Source of the DNA: Salticus scenicus
Taxonomy: Eukaryota; Arthropoda; Arachnida; Araneae; Salticidae
Direction of reading: 5' to 3'
Length of the DNA stretch: 64,000 nucleotides
Assembly (NCBI GenBank): GCA_963930645.1
Contig: OZ005648.1
Span: 152,898,535-152,962,534 of the forward strand
The position numbers were made by a program, and so were the translations under genes. The notes below the pieces were generated by a model that saw nothing but the letters and a program-made list of their open reading frames with translations, did not search any database and was not told the origin of the DNA. Below, piece after piece: positions 43,465 through 55,719 of this stretch (the stretch's first letter is position 1; each line of letters begins with the position of its first letter).

Positions 43465-43764
43465 AAAAATAAATTCTTACAAATTATTCCCATTTTGGAA
43501 AGAAAAAGAAATGCATTATGAAAAATGTATGCATTTTTCTCCATTTCAAAATATTCAAAATATTTTACATTCATACTTTTTCTTTTTCTTTTTTTTTTCT
43601 TTAAAATACTAAAAGGTACTATTTTCAAAACTAATTGTCACAAATTTCTAATTTTAACTTCATTTATTTTAAATCATAACTTTTAGTAACTATTATAATG
43701 AAATTTAAAAAAACTATAAATAAATCAAAAACTAATCACATATATTTTAATATTTTGATTGTAC
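43465..43764. other. AT-rich spacer
   Basis: Nothing recognised; C/T run at 43576-43602. Confidence 0.4.
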
Positions 43765-43965
43765 TACCATAATTTCCTGTGTAAAATGCGCAGCCATTAT
43801 AAAATTGATTTACACCAGGAATTTTAATTAACAAGTCAAAAGTATATTTGTGCGAAATGTTTCTTTTTAAAAGTATACCTTTTCCTGTTAATTAAAATCG
43901 TTGATGTAAAACTGATTTATCTGATCTGCAGATTATACGCATAAAATGAAAGTAATAGCAATTTT
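43765..43965. repeat. Imperfect inverted repeat, MITE-like
   Basis: GGAATTTTAATTAACAAG (43819-43836) faces CTGTTAATTAAAATCGTTGA (43886), and the outer parts CAGCCATTATAAAATTGATTT and CTGATTTATCTGATCTGCAG are inverted relatives. Related to 34835-34990. Ends not defined. Confidence 0.45.
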
Positions 43966-44286
43966 CACTTAATTCTAAGTTCATATTAGGGAAAACCTGT
44001 TTAATATTTTTATTTATTTTTTATTTTATTTTTTAAATCATGGTTAATAATTTCATTCCTCTTAAATGTCATACTTCAAAATAATTATTGCCAACATTAT
44101 AGAATAAAATTCTGCTGTTGAAGTTAAGAAGATTTAATTTTAACATTTATGTTATTAGGAATCATATAATTACAACTGTCACTATTTTACGGTTACAGAT
44201 ATTGACAGCTGTCACTAATATTCCTCTCTACTGTGTTTCAAATATTAAACAAGGAGTACCTGTGTTTAAAATATCATTTTCATTAT

Positions 44287-44318
<32 letters not shown>

Positions 44319-44410
44319 CATTGACTAACTTTTTTGCCTTGTAATTCCCGATGACAGTAATGGTACATAATCCTTCAAAACAGAATGAGGGAAAGTTATG
44401 CGACGTTAGC
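43966..44410. other. AT-rich spacer with T40-type run
   Basis: A long T run occupies 44289-44318. Nothing else recognised. Confidence 0.5.
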
Positions 44411-44468
44411 AAAGTTGAGTCAACTATGACGGATTGTTCACATAATCATTCATACTTGACTCAACTTT
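44411..44468. other. 13-bp inverted repeat with two AP-1-type sites
   Basis: AAAGTTGAGTCAA (44411-44423) and TTGACTCAACTTT (44456-44468) are exact inverses separated by 32 bases. Each contains TGAGTCA/TGACTCA, the AP-1 core. The surrounding 44340-44680 is more GC-balanced than the neighbourhood. Regulatory function is inference. Confidence 0.35.
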
Positions 44469-44679
44469 AGAGAAAATTTGACAGTTTTTGATGGCACCTC
44501 GGTGTTTTACTTTTAAAGTAAATACACTTGGATGGGGCTGCTTTATTTTTCAAAATATCGATTGAAAATGAGCTCAGGCGTTAAAAATGGTGGCTAAAAC
44601 TTTTTTCCGGACAAACACTACATGTTCGGCCCATTAATCGGCTTCAGATTTCTCGTTAGATCGTGTAAACTGAAAAAGA

Positions 44680-45033
44680 AGAAGAAGAAGAAAAAAAGTT
44701 TTTTAAAAAGCTATATGTTTCAGGTCGCTCGATATTTTGTTAAGAATTGTCGTCTATGAATAAAGAAATGTTCTTATCTTTGCTTTGTCTTTTTATTTTT
44801 CTTTAGAAGGTAATGTTAACTTATCTATAAAGTACAGAATTTCAGAAATATAAATATTATATCGTGGAAATTTTTTTACCATATGTATGTTTTCGAATCA
44901 AAATAAATATATATATATAATTTAATCATATTATTGTATATGTAGTTTACACCCGATAAACTTTTCATCTTTTCTTCTTATTTTTTATTGATCATTAATC
45001 AAAGCCATTTCCATAAATAATAAAAAAAAAAAA

Positions 45034-45075
<42 letters not shown>

Positions 45076-47020
45076 GTATATAATGATCAAAATTCACCAA
45101 TGAACAATAACTTTACACAAATTTTAAAGATGAAAATTTTTGTGTTATTTATTACAAAAATTATGTTTCTTAGAAAAATCAACAAAATTCATATTTTTAT
45201 TGGTGGTAGTGTGTAGAAGAAATTTTTTTCATAATTTCATTTACTAGTCTTTTTTTTTTTTTTTTTAATTTTTTTTTAAACACCACTTTTCTTGTAGAGT
45301 ATTTTTCTTATTATTTAATCGTGATTAAGCAGAGAAAGATCGTAATTAAGTAGAGAAAATTTCACAACCAATAACGTGGTATAAAATAGGGCAGGTCCGA
45401 CAGTGCTCATGAATAAATTAAAATGTTTACATGACTGTTGTAGTAAATTGTAGTAAATTGCTTTCGGAAATACCTTTTTTCCTATAGCATGCCAGTCTTC
45501 AGAAAGTGCTGAAATTTTATAAATACACTGACATATTTAAAGAGCCATTTTTAAGCTATATACATTATTTTCTATTTTGTGGTAATTAATGAATATGTAA
45601 GTTAAATATTATTTCTGTTTACAAAGTTTAAAATTTGAAAATATACAAACGTGCCAAAAATCGAACTTCATGTTTTGAAAAGAGCCAGAATAAAAACTAT
45701 GCATCACAAACAGCAAATAAATTCAATTTTAACTATTACGAATAGCGAGAAATGTACAAAAAAATAACATAGGAATTCCACTATTCTACCAATACTTTCT
45801 ATCGTCTTCCTATGACATTCCCCAAATTTCATGACTTTGTAGAGAATAATGTAAAAAGAAAAAAATATATTCTTTAAAATAACTGTAGGTCAGACTTTAG
45901 TTAATTATTACTTTTTCGGACATTTATTCAAAAAAGGTGTTTTCTAGCAAACAACATTATTTTAATCGAATATGCAAAGATAAATATACTATAAATATAT
46001 ATATATATATATATAAACTTTTTAAAAATATTTTTTTTTTCTTTTAATTAAGAAAAAAAAAGGGGAGGGGGGGAGAAAATAACTCAAAAAGAAAAGTCAT
46101 GAAAGAAAACACATAATAAACTTTGAGTACAAGGAAAATTTTGCTTTGAAGAAAATTTAATTTTCGACCAGATGCCTGTTTTTTTTTTTTTTGTTTTTTT
46201 TTTTTTTTACTGTATTTTACGGGATTTTTTTTCCTATATTAAAGGCGGTGTACAGCTTGAATAATATTTTTTATTTATTTATTTATTTTCTGTCTGAAAG
46301 AAATAGTCCTCTCGTCGTAATGAATAATGAATCGGTCCTCTTTAGATTTTTATTTAGTGCCAAGAGACACCTATATTTATAAAAAGAATTTTAATGTTTT
46401 TCTCATTCATGTTTTCTATTTCGTAATTTTAATATCGCAGAATAGGACAAAGTTTTTTACATGCAGGAGCTGTCCCCTTCCAGGTGAGTGTAAAATTTCA
46501 ATATGAATATTTTTAAAAACAATTGTCTATACTTTTAAAATGAATAATTGAACCATAGATCTGGATAATTTAAAAGAAAGATAAGATTTTTCTTATTAAA
46601 AAAAAATAATAATAATAAAATAAGATATTGTTTGCGACATAATTGAGTGCAAGAGAATAAGTGCACCAAAAGACACGGGAACGATCCAAATAAACAGGCA
46701 ATTTTTTTGTAGTTATTATGGTGAATTTTATTATACGTCATATTTCAAATGACTATTAAATAAACGCACTGTTATTAAAAGCTAGACAAAATTGGGAGAA
46801 TTGAATAACTTGGAGTGGGATTATATTTATTATATTTATTGAAAATCAAATGATAATGTAGTAGAACAAATTAAGTACTATAAATGTTTAATTAAAAACT
46901 TATTTATAACAGTTATGCTTATGCATAATGTATAATTTTTATAGCATAACACCTTTCTATTTTTAATTAATTTATTTTATTTTAATTTTTAATTTTTAAT
47001 TAATTCCTTTGACAGGGAAA

Positions 47021-47054
<34 letters not shown>

Positions 47055-47240
47055 CCCAATTTATAATACTTATCGGAAAAAATGATAGTATATAGTAGAA
47101 AGGACTAAACATATTAAAATTTAAATATAAATAAAATTCATTTGTTATTTTATTTATTTAATTCCTTTTAAAATAAAATATATTTTTTATTTCATTTACT
47201 ATATTCTTCGGAATTATATGGCAATATATAGTGTAAACAG
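44680..47240. other. AT-rich spacer with microsatellites
   Basis: GAA run (44679-44692), A run plus a GA microsatellite of about 15 repeats (45022-45072), a TA run (45994-46014), and T runs near 45250-45266, 46180-46208 and 47023-47054. No gene supported. Confidence 0.5.
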
Positions 47241-47246
47241 CGAGGG

Positions 47247-47501
47247 CTATAAAATACATGCTTCAAAAACTGAAAAATTTAATAGATGCTGAGATGCAGT
47301 CATCTTCAAAGTCGTAGTTCTTAAATAATAGCAGATCCACATGTCATCGATAAATACCCAGATTGAAGCGCCTGGAAAAGACCTTTCTGTGTTCTTCGAC
47401 CACATTACATGAAACCATGGAAGCATCTGTGCGAGTGCTGATTCAACAAGTTCAATGCTAAAATAGGGGTGACAGTCATCTGACTCAGAGAAAATGAGCA
47501 A
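47247..47501 (-). CDS. Unrecognised 84-codon frame, possible captured exon
   Basis: The minus-strand frame from 47501 to 47247 has protein-like, non-repetitive composition (SESDDCHPYFSIELVES near the start, GASIWVFIDDMW in the middle) in a locally GC-richer stretch (47270-47690). No family recognised and no clear splice sites fixed. It lies upstream of a Helitron-like 3' end, so it could be a captured gene piece; chance is also possible. Confidence 0.25.
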   Translation of the reverse strand: MLIFSESDDCHPYFSIELVESALAQMLPWFHVMWSKNTERSFPGASIWVFIDDMWICYYLRTTTLKMTASQHLLNFSVFEACIL

Positions 47502-47689
47502 TAACAGAGCGCGGAATTATTGGATGTTTTCCAAATTTCAAATTATCGGTCAAGCTGGCATCCCTCCAACATTTTGGACGCGTCCTTACTGCTAGTTTTA
47601 GGATATGTGGCCGTACTGTAGGTAGTAGGATCGACCCGATGCAGTGCGGCTGCTGTAGGCCGCGATTACCCGAAACGAGGATTAGAGAT

Positions 47690-47819
47690 ATTTCAATGTA
47701 TTTATCTAATTTATTTTTAATTTTTATTCATAATGTGATATAAAAAAATAAATAGCGATTCAATCTTTTTGAAAATTTATTTTAATATAGTGGCCAGCGA
47801 AACGGGCGTAGCCTGCTAG
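47690..47819 (+). mobile_element. Possible Helitron 3' end
   Basis: GGCCAGCGAAACGGGCGTAG then CCTGCTAG, followed by T at 47820. Helitrons end in CTRR with a GC-rich short hairpin just upstream and insert before T; the GCGAA-x-CGGGCG-x-AGCC-type end is common in animals. The stem here is imperfect and the 5' TC end was not located. Confidence 0.4.
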
Positions 47820-47820
47820 T

Positions 47821-48914
47821 AAATAATAATTTTATTAAATAATTTGTGCTGCATGAACTTTTAAGAAAATATTGGTTTAAGTTTTGTGTTGCCACAACAT
47901 ACCAGTTTTTAATATTTCTTTATCTTAATGGGAAAGAAAAAACTGCTTATTTTGTATATTTTGTATAATAACTCTCAGCTCCTAAAACAATATATTTCTA
48001 TTCTTCATTAATAGGCTGAAAAAATAATATAATTATCTAATACTTCAATGTTAAAATAAGTCTCGCGGTCTCGATGAAAACTAATTTTCTAATTCTTTTT
48101 TTTTCTTTTATCTCTCTAGGACGTATTTGGTTGACTGCAATTAATGAAGACTTGACATTCTGTTTGAGTGTTCTTAGCCTTGTTTAAATGAAAAGGCCTG
48201 TCACGGAATGAAAAATATATAGATAAGAAAACGGTATTTTAAGATATGCTATGGCAATGGAATAATTTTATTCCTTTTAATTTTTTTACTTGTTTTTAAT
48301 AAATGAATAAATAGTATAATATAAGTTATTAATCATTTTCTACAAAATTCCTTTTTATTTTTAAAAATATTTCATTGTAAACTTTATTTGTCTTTTCGGT
48401 AAAAAAAAAAAAAAAAAAAAAACTTTCAATAAAACATTAAAAGTATCAAATTATTTTTTCCTATTTAACTGATTTAGGTTTTATATATTTATAGATATAT
48501 AGATATGCATGCAATAAACGTAATAATGTATACATTGTTATTTTAATTTTGATGTAAAATTTTCATTGTAGATAAAGAAAACTTGTGTTTAGTTAGTACG
48601 GCCAATAAAAACTCAATCTATTTTTTAAGAATAAAATCTTAGGAATAAATGTTAAAAAATAATAATAATAATAATAATAATAATAACTTAATTTCTTTTT
48701 CTTTCTTTCTTTTCCTTTTTTTTTTTTAGAAATTTTATTAAATTTAGAAAGCAAGTGTTTCTTTCCAGTACTTTTGAATATTTTCAGCAGTGTTGTATTT
48801 TTAAATTTTTAAGTTTAAAATAAATTTAATTATAAATTATAAAATAAATTTATAATATTCCTTTACTTATTCTTTTTACTTCTTTATATATTATCATTTT
48901 CTGTGTTTGTTAAT
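47821..48914. other. AT-rich spacer
   Basis: A run at 48402-48422, AAT microsatellite at 48659-48685. Nothing coding. Confidence 0.5.
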
Positions 48915-49112
48915 TACAGTCGGCAGCAAGATTATTGAAGCACTAGCAATAATTCCTACTTAAATGATCTGTACCTAATACAATTTTGTTAGGTAAATAT
49001 TTAACGAGTCTTACGCTGTTTATAAAAAAGTAAGTTCATGATAAAAATTAGCGATCAAATTATATAAATGAAAATATGGATGTGTGTTTCAATAATTTTG
49101 CTGCCGACTGTA
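48915..49112. mobile_element. Foldback MITE family B, copy 3
   Basis: TA at 48915-48916 and 49111-49112; left end CAGTCGGCAGCAAGATTATT, right end AATAATTTTGCTGCCGACTG. It is the most complete copy of the family at its ends, 198 bp including the TAs. Confidence 0.88.
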
Positions 49113-49262
49113 TGTGAGAGTTTATACAAGTTTAGTTTTAAACAAAATGTTATCTGTATGATTAAGCTTATGTAAAAATCCAAAAAAAAAAAAAAAAAAA
49201 AAAAGCTTTCGTTTTAAAGATATAAATTACTATCGTCTTGTAACATAAATATCAAAATTTCT

Positions 49263-49300
<38 letters not shown>

Positions 49301-49777
49301 AAGATACACAATCAAACAATTACACAAGATACACACACAAAATACATAATCAATTCAATTACAATTACACAAGATACACAAGAAACACAATCCTAGTTAT
49401 GTAAAACATAAATTGTTAAATGCTTAAATGTTAATCTTCTAAAATTTTAAAATTAATATAAAAAAGAGAGAAATATCACGTAGTTCTTATAGATTACTCT
49501 AATTCCAACTGTAATTACCCGTCACATTTTCCTTCCAACTGCAATTACCCGTCACATAATAATATGATACTTTCTAGACAGCCCTGCTGAATTTCAGTAC
49601 TCTTCTTTGAAAATTTCGTAAGTTTTTAAATTTTGAGATTCTCTTTACATGGCAAAATAACGCAAGATTTCGTATAAACGTCATTATCAAGATTATTTTT
49701 CATCATAAAAGAAATTAGTATCAGTTTTAATACATCGTTTTATATTTACATTATTGAAATGAGTACTATTGTATGAA

Positions 49778-49810
<33 letters not shown>

Positions 49811-50131
49811 TAAGGTACTTAAAGGTTTGTAATAACATTACAAAAAAAAGCAATATTTAGCATATACTTACATTATAGGCATTATGACAGGGAAAATAGC
49901 ATAAAATTGCATAAAGATTAAAATACAACATTAAGTTAAATTAAATTACATCGCAAATTTTCATGAACTAAATGTATTTAAGCAAGAGAGGATAACTTAG
50001 GAAATGGAGCATTTCAGTTTGGTTATCAACCGAATTCATTCCTTTTATTATGAATATAATACGATTTACGATGGAAAATTAAGAGGACAAATGTATCATG
50101 TGGGAATCCTCAAAATCCATGTTTGACAACT

Positions 50132-50168
<37 letters not shown>

Positions 50169-50350
50169 GGGGGGGGGGGGTATAATTGTTTCGTCAACTA
50201 TTCCGCATATATATTAAAAATATACGTAGAAACATTAAATGTCTCTAAATTATTGTAAGTTTGGTGAAATTGAAAAATTGAATTACTAGATTTCCGAGTA
50301 ACTTATCTTTTTAAGTTAAAAATATTAATCAAAATTCCAATGTCGCTAAT
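49113..50350. other. AT-rich spacer
   Basis: TA microsatellite (49266-49297) followed by diverged ACACAAGATACACA repeats (49298-49395); a direct repeat CAACTGYAATTACCCGTCAC at 49506 and 49536; T run at 49782-49809; T run plus G13 at 50133-50180. No gene. Confidence 0.5.
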
Positions 50351-50373
50351 GCTTTCTCTTCTAACTGTTTTAG

Positions 50374-50457
50374 GTTCCAGTTGACAGCGTCATCCCGGTT
50401 CTCCCCAGCAGTGACAGCACGTGGTCTTTTAATATGCCTTCAGGCTTTCCTTATTAG
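50374..50457 (+). CDS. Candidate 3'-terminal coding exon, unrecognised
   Basis: A strong acceptor, TTTCTCTTCTAACTGTTTTAG (50353-50373), with a branch-like CTAAC, leads into an 84-base frame in phase 0. It reads VPVDSVIPVLPSS then DSTWSFNMPSGFPY and ends at TAG (50455-50457). The stretch is clearly more GC-rich than its surroundings and does not resemble the repeats here. AATAAA occurs at 50558 and 50562, about 100 bases downstream. A Ser/Pro-rich tail of this kind would suit the C-terminus of a transcription factor, but that is a guess; no upstream exon was identified. In phase 1 another 31-codon frame is open. Confidence 0.35.
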   Translation, partial: VPVDSVIPVLPSSDSTWSFNMPSGFPY

Positions 50458-50627
50458 GTACTCATGAGTTATGATTCAGGGGCATGTCTGTTTAAGGCGG
50501 AAAATTTATGACTTAGCTAAAGTCATGTACATTTATGGTCTGAAAATGACAGTGTAAAATAAATAAAACACCTTTATTATTATTATTTTTTTTTTGTTTC
50601 ATTGTGGTTCGTTTGTTTGTTTGTTGA

Positions 50628-51048
50628 TTGCATATATACATCAGATTTGTATGCTGGACTCGAAGTCTGCTTGTAAATCTTCGTCAGATAACGACAGATA
50701 GCACATGACAGAATTTATTGTTTATTGATAACACATATACATCAGATTTGTATGCTTGACTTATAGTCCGCTTGTAAATCTTCGCCAGATGAAGACAGAT
50801 AGCACATGACAGAATTACAATACGAAGATTTGGGAAAAACACACAGGGGAATCGAACCCGCTCTTCTACGCTCGAAGGCGATTAGCACTCTGGTGACATA
50901 ACCACTCGGCCACAGAGGGCCCACATGACAGAATTAAAATACGAGGAATTGGGAAAACACCCAGGGCTAACACGGGAATCGAACCCGCTCTCCTACGCTC
51001 GAAGACGATTAGCAGTGTGGTGACATAACCACTCGGCCACGGAGGGCC
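50628..51048 (-). repeat. SINE S1 copy 2, split by a nested SINE
   Basis: The host SINE on the minus strand has its head at about 50936-51048 (box B complement GAATCGAACCC at 50977-50987; box A complement CATAACCACTCGGCCA) and its tail at 50628-50715. The two parts are separated by a younger copy of the same SINE. Confidence 0.9.
50716..50921 (-). repeat. SINE S1 copy 3, inserted inside copy 2
   Basis: Full-length younger SINE in the same orientation, flanked by an exact 14-bp target duplication, CACATGACAGAATT (50702-50715 and 50922-50935). The head has box B GGGTTCGATTCCCC and box A GGCCGAGTGGTTATG on the minus strand. The tail ends TGTTATCAATAAACAATA. The perfect duplication implies recent LINE-driven retroposition. 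Confidence 0.93.
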
Positions 51049-54000
51049 TCATTGTGTTTCAGTGTTTTATTTATTTATTTTATTTTTTTTCCAAAACGAA
51101 ATGTAAATAAAAATATAGAGATAGCAATCTATTTGCAGATACATAAAACCTTGAAGTCAAAATATTTGGCGACCAACGTTTGAAATAAGCTACACTTTTT
51201 ATGGAAAAACTAAAATTACGTTGTTTTAAGTAACCTCTTGAAATGTAATTTTGCTGTTGTAAAAGAAAGAAGATAGAACAGTAAAGACTTAAAATTTACA
51301 CCAGATTATTCAGTAATTTAGAAAAGGGAAAACTGAGTTAGAAATTCAAACTGAGAAGAAAGTGTGTTTCACCTTCGCTTATTGGTTACATATGATCCAA
51401 TGTAAACTTACACTAAAACTTCTTTTAGATTGTGATGACTCCCTGATGAAAAATCAACCTTGCTTGATTCAAGCATACCTCTATTTTAATAGATCATGGG
51501 ATGAATCGTTTTGCAAGGTGGGAGACCTCATGCAATCTCTTTAGGTTTTAAATACTCGAAATCGTTGAGTTGATGTAAAAGAAGGTTACCAGGTATTCAA
51601 ATTTAACTTGTTGTTTCGTTCCAATATATTGGATATAGATATTTTTAGGATGGATATATCAGAAAAAATTAAGTGAATCGTTCTTTATCTTTTTGATTAA
51701 AAGACAGATTTCCGAATTGAGGAATTTTATGTTTTGGGGATGAAGTATTTAATATTCAAGCTTCTAGATGTTACAAAAGGGATTCGGAATAACTTTGGAG
51801 TTTATTATTTAAAATGTGATTTGGTGTGAGCGCATTTCTTAGATTAATTTAAGGGCAACAGTTAATTCATCTCTGGTGAGTTCGCTATTTTATAGTTTCT
51901 TAAGATTAATATCTGCTTCAGTTCTTAAGATTAATATCTGCTTCAACACATGTGTGAAAGTCTCAATATCCCCCTCTATTTAAGTTTAAAATAAAGAAAG
52001 ATAGTTTTTACAAAACTTGACTTCATTTGCATTTATTTTAGCTTTGAGTAATTAGGATCTTGATACAAACAGGGCTGAAAACTAGACCTTACAAATTTGC
52101 ACAACACTTCTAATTAAATTTCACTAAAATACCCTCGAATCTATGTTTAGCGACAAAACTTTACCAAAGGCCACAACTTCTCTAAAACTCACAACTTTAT
52201 CCATAACACTCCAATTCAACCTATTACCTTCACCCAATCAACAAAACCATTCTTTTAAAGTAAACCTCCGGAAATAATCGCAACTTAAACACAACGAAAT
52301 ATGCGTATGAGATCTCACACCCAAGCTATAAGATTAATTAAAACAAATAGCTACGCAAATATGCAAGATAAATATGGAATACAGAAATTCTGATAGTATT
52401 TTCAAAAAACATTTTATGAAAATCTTGGTTTTAGACAAAGACAAAGATAATAAAATTTATAAGCACAAAACGTGTAACATCTAAACAATGAAACTTATAA
52501 ATATTCTTCTATCACTGGTTTCAATTTTTTAATAGCTTTTGAAATATATATAACGTTAAAATATAAAGATGATGCTGTTAAGTGCATGTGATGTTAAAAA
52601 GTTACAATTCTGAATGTGTATATATAATTCAAAATATTAAAACCTATTCAGTCCAAATAAAATTGTCAAAAGCATTTAAAGCATACACAACCCAAAACTA
52701 TAGCAACAGCTAAAATATATAAACAAACTTTTTACGTGCTTTAGTTTGAATCCTGAACTATTTTGAAAATCTCTGTCATATATTCTAAGCACTTCAAAAA
52801 CAATTAAAATGATTGAGCATAATAAAAAGGAGTTTTCCGGCGGCATGTTTTTAAATGATTATCAATATGCAAAAATTACTTTAAACACCAATATAAATGG
52901 AGATTAATCCAAATAGATAAATGTTGTTTATCTAACTGTATGCACCACCTTCCAGTCCTTCACTTTCTATTGTTGCATTCATTTTGAGCCCCTAGTCAAA
53001 ACCATGACATGAAAACAATTCAGGAATTTTTCATCTGAAATCATTTTCAATGTTTATAAAAAATATTACTTATAACTGATATTTTGTCAGTTCAATCAAA
53101 ACTAAGAAACAGTGCTAATGGTTTATAATTGTACTGTATTGACACGTTATGATGAACTTATAAAATCAATGACCCTGTTCAAAAGGGAAACAACAACAAA
53201 AAAAAAAGACTTTTCCAATGAGACAGTCTTCTAAGAAACGGCCCGTGAGAACTCTAGTGTGTGAGAGAGAGTGAGTCTTAGATTCATAAGTAATTACTTA
53301 TAAAATATTTACATATCTAGAAAAATGTGCTTACTCAAAGGTAAATGTACATTTTGAAATCAATAATATTTTCTTTTAAAGTTTGTAAAAGATTTTTCTT
53401 AAAAATCTGAATTTTATATTAACGGGTTATGTATGTTCCCAAAACAACCTGTGACATTTTGGAATGGAAACTATTTATCTTCTCAAAGAAAACCTTCACC
53501 TTAATGACAATCAAGTCCCCTGTTTTTATTTGTTTTATTATTTTGATGGGAACTTTTCGAAAAAAGAAAAAAAAACCTTCCACTTGCATCCTGTTTCCTC
53601 CTTTTTCTCCAAGACACAGGAAATTCGGGCAGGAGATTATCATGTGTTATTTAAGACCGTTTTTATGAACTCCCTCTTTAGAGTCTTCTAATGAGGACGT
53701 TTAGATGAGGACGATGGGAGGGGGATGAAGAAAAATATGTGGGGATATAGCATTCCGACAAAAATAAAATAAAATAAAATAAAGAAAAAAAAAAGAGGAA
53801 CAGGAGGTGGAAGGCATTATTCAGTAAAAACTTGTTAATGTTAGTTTGACAGAAAAATCGAAGAAAAGATGCTGTTTGAAAGATAAGAAAAATCATAACA
53901 GAATTGGTTTGTTTTTATAATTGAATGATTTTATTTTAGTTTTCCAACGCTGCTTTCTTTTAACTGATAATCTGATGAATGAAAAATCATTGAGACCAGT

Positions 54001-55030
54001 ACCAGTTGACAGAAATTAAAATATTTTAAGATATTTAAAGCGGATATTTTATGGACAGAAATCGTAAAGTATATATAAAAATAGATAAGTTAGAAGTTTA
54101 ACAAAATTTTGCTGATAATAGCAACGATTTTTAATTTGAGTGAACAATCTGTTTAACACAATGAAACCCGTCGCATTTATAGTTAGTAGTAAATAAATAA
54201 ATAAAGATATTCATACAAATGTAAATTGTAATAAATATGTTTTGGCAGTAAATATAATTGTTTGCAGTTATTATAAAATTAACAACTGGAAACAATTAAA
54301 AATTGACTCTAGTCCACTTCTCTTGCTGCTTAAGTACGATGTGCAGACGTGACAGCATCAAAAATTTTTATCTGTGAAATTTTTAAAATTAGGCAAAAGA
54401 TCACCAATTTTGAAATTAACTGCGGCATATACGAACTTTATTGAGTACGTTAAAGTAAAAACCTTAACAATTAAAAACCTTCCAACCGGAAATAAATCCA
54501 AAATATTTTATATAATAACAGTAAAACCAAAAATTACCGTTAGGTTAATTCGACTTTTCATCTAATTAATAAATAGCTCAATTCACCACTACTTCTTTTC
54601 CAGTGGAAGTAGTATTATTGAAAACGATTTTATTTTAAACAGTGGTGATGGCTGGAAACACATTCCTCTGAAAGAATCTAGCTGCTAAATAATTAAGTAT
54701 TTCCCCTCTTCTCTTTTATCTATTTTTATGAAACCGTAGAAGACCTGGTACATGGGTGATAGACAGAATGTGGAATAGACAGCTCAAGAAAAACAAAAAG
54801 TAATCTTTTAGATTTAAGCCAGTTTCAAATGATAACCTGTTCTGGGAAATAAAATTTTTCGTTACTTAATGAACATCAATTAATAAAAACAGCATTTTGT
54901 CCAAATGTGACTGTTAACTGTTGTACAATTTTTATCGTTCTAAAATCCAACGCTATAGTTATTCTTAACCAGGAACTCAAGTGATAATGAATTAGCCTAG
55001 AATTAATCCAAACGCATTGGTGACCGGTGA

Positions 55031-55062
<32 letters not shown>

Positions 55063-55719
55063 ACGTGCTGCATTGTATTGTCGAAATATTTATTAGATGT
55101 GAGGCTAAATCTTTGCCTCAGGGATGTGTATCTCCGGTGATTTATCGTCAGAATAGAAAGCTAAAACCAAAATATAGATCTGGAAACTATTAAACGATTG
55201 TTAACCTTTAAACCCTTTAATTATTCAGTATTAAAACAAAACCTTATTTTCTCTTTTTTTTTGGGAGGATTTGATGAGCTATTGTTTTTATAACACAATA
55301 TATCATTAGTATTCAATCAAAAATAATTACGGGGAACTGGTCTATTTCCACTTCTGTATTTTTTTTTTTTTTTTTTCTTCTTTATTAATTGCTTGAAGTA
55401 TATTTACAGTGATGGGAATGTGGCGTAGATTTTCTAACATTATTTATTCAGAAACTTTTTTTTTTTTTTTTTTTTACGGTTTGTTTTTGTTTTTCTCAAA
55501 GATTTGTTTTTGTAAATAGTGATACAATTTCTGCGCTACATTACTATCCTTGATTCATAACTCAAAAGATTTTGATGAATTATTTTTTTAAAATATCTTG
55601 AATAAACGTTTAAAATTTATTTTTTATACTTCAAACAAATTATATTTTTGAAAGTACATTTTTTTATAATACTGAATAATTATTTTTACAAGTGCATATG
55701 GAAACTAACTAGTGAAAAA
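51049..55719. other. Long AT-rich stretch without identified genes
   Basis: No feature above noise except: a 60-codon plus frame at 51362-51544 of protein-like composition containing an acceptor-like CTTCTTTTAG (51421-51430) and AAG/GTGGGA (51516-51524); a 30-bp direct repeat TTCTTAAGATTAATATCTGC at 51897 and 51921; an AAAAT run (53760-53781); T runs at 55035-55062, 55360-55377 and 55457-55475. None is called as a gene. Confidence 0.45.
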
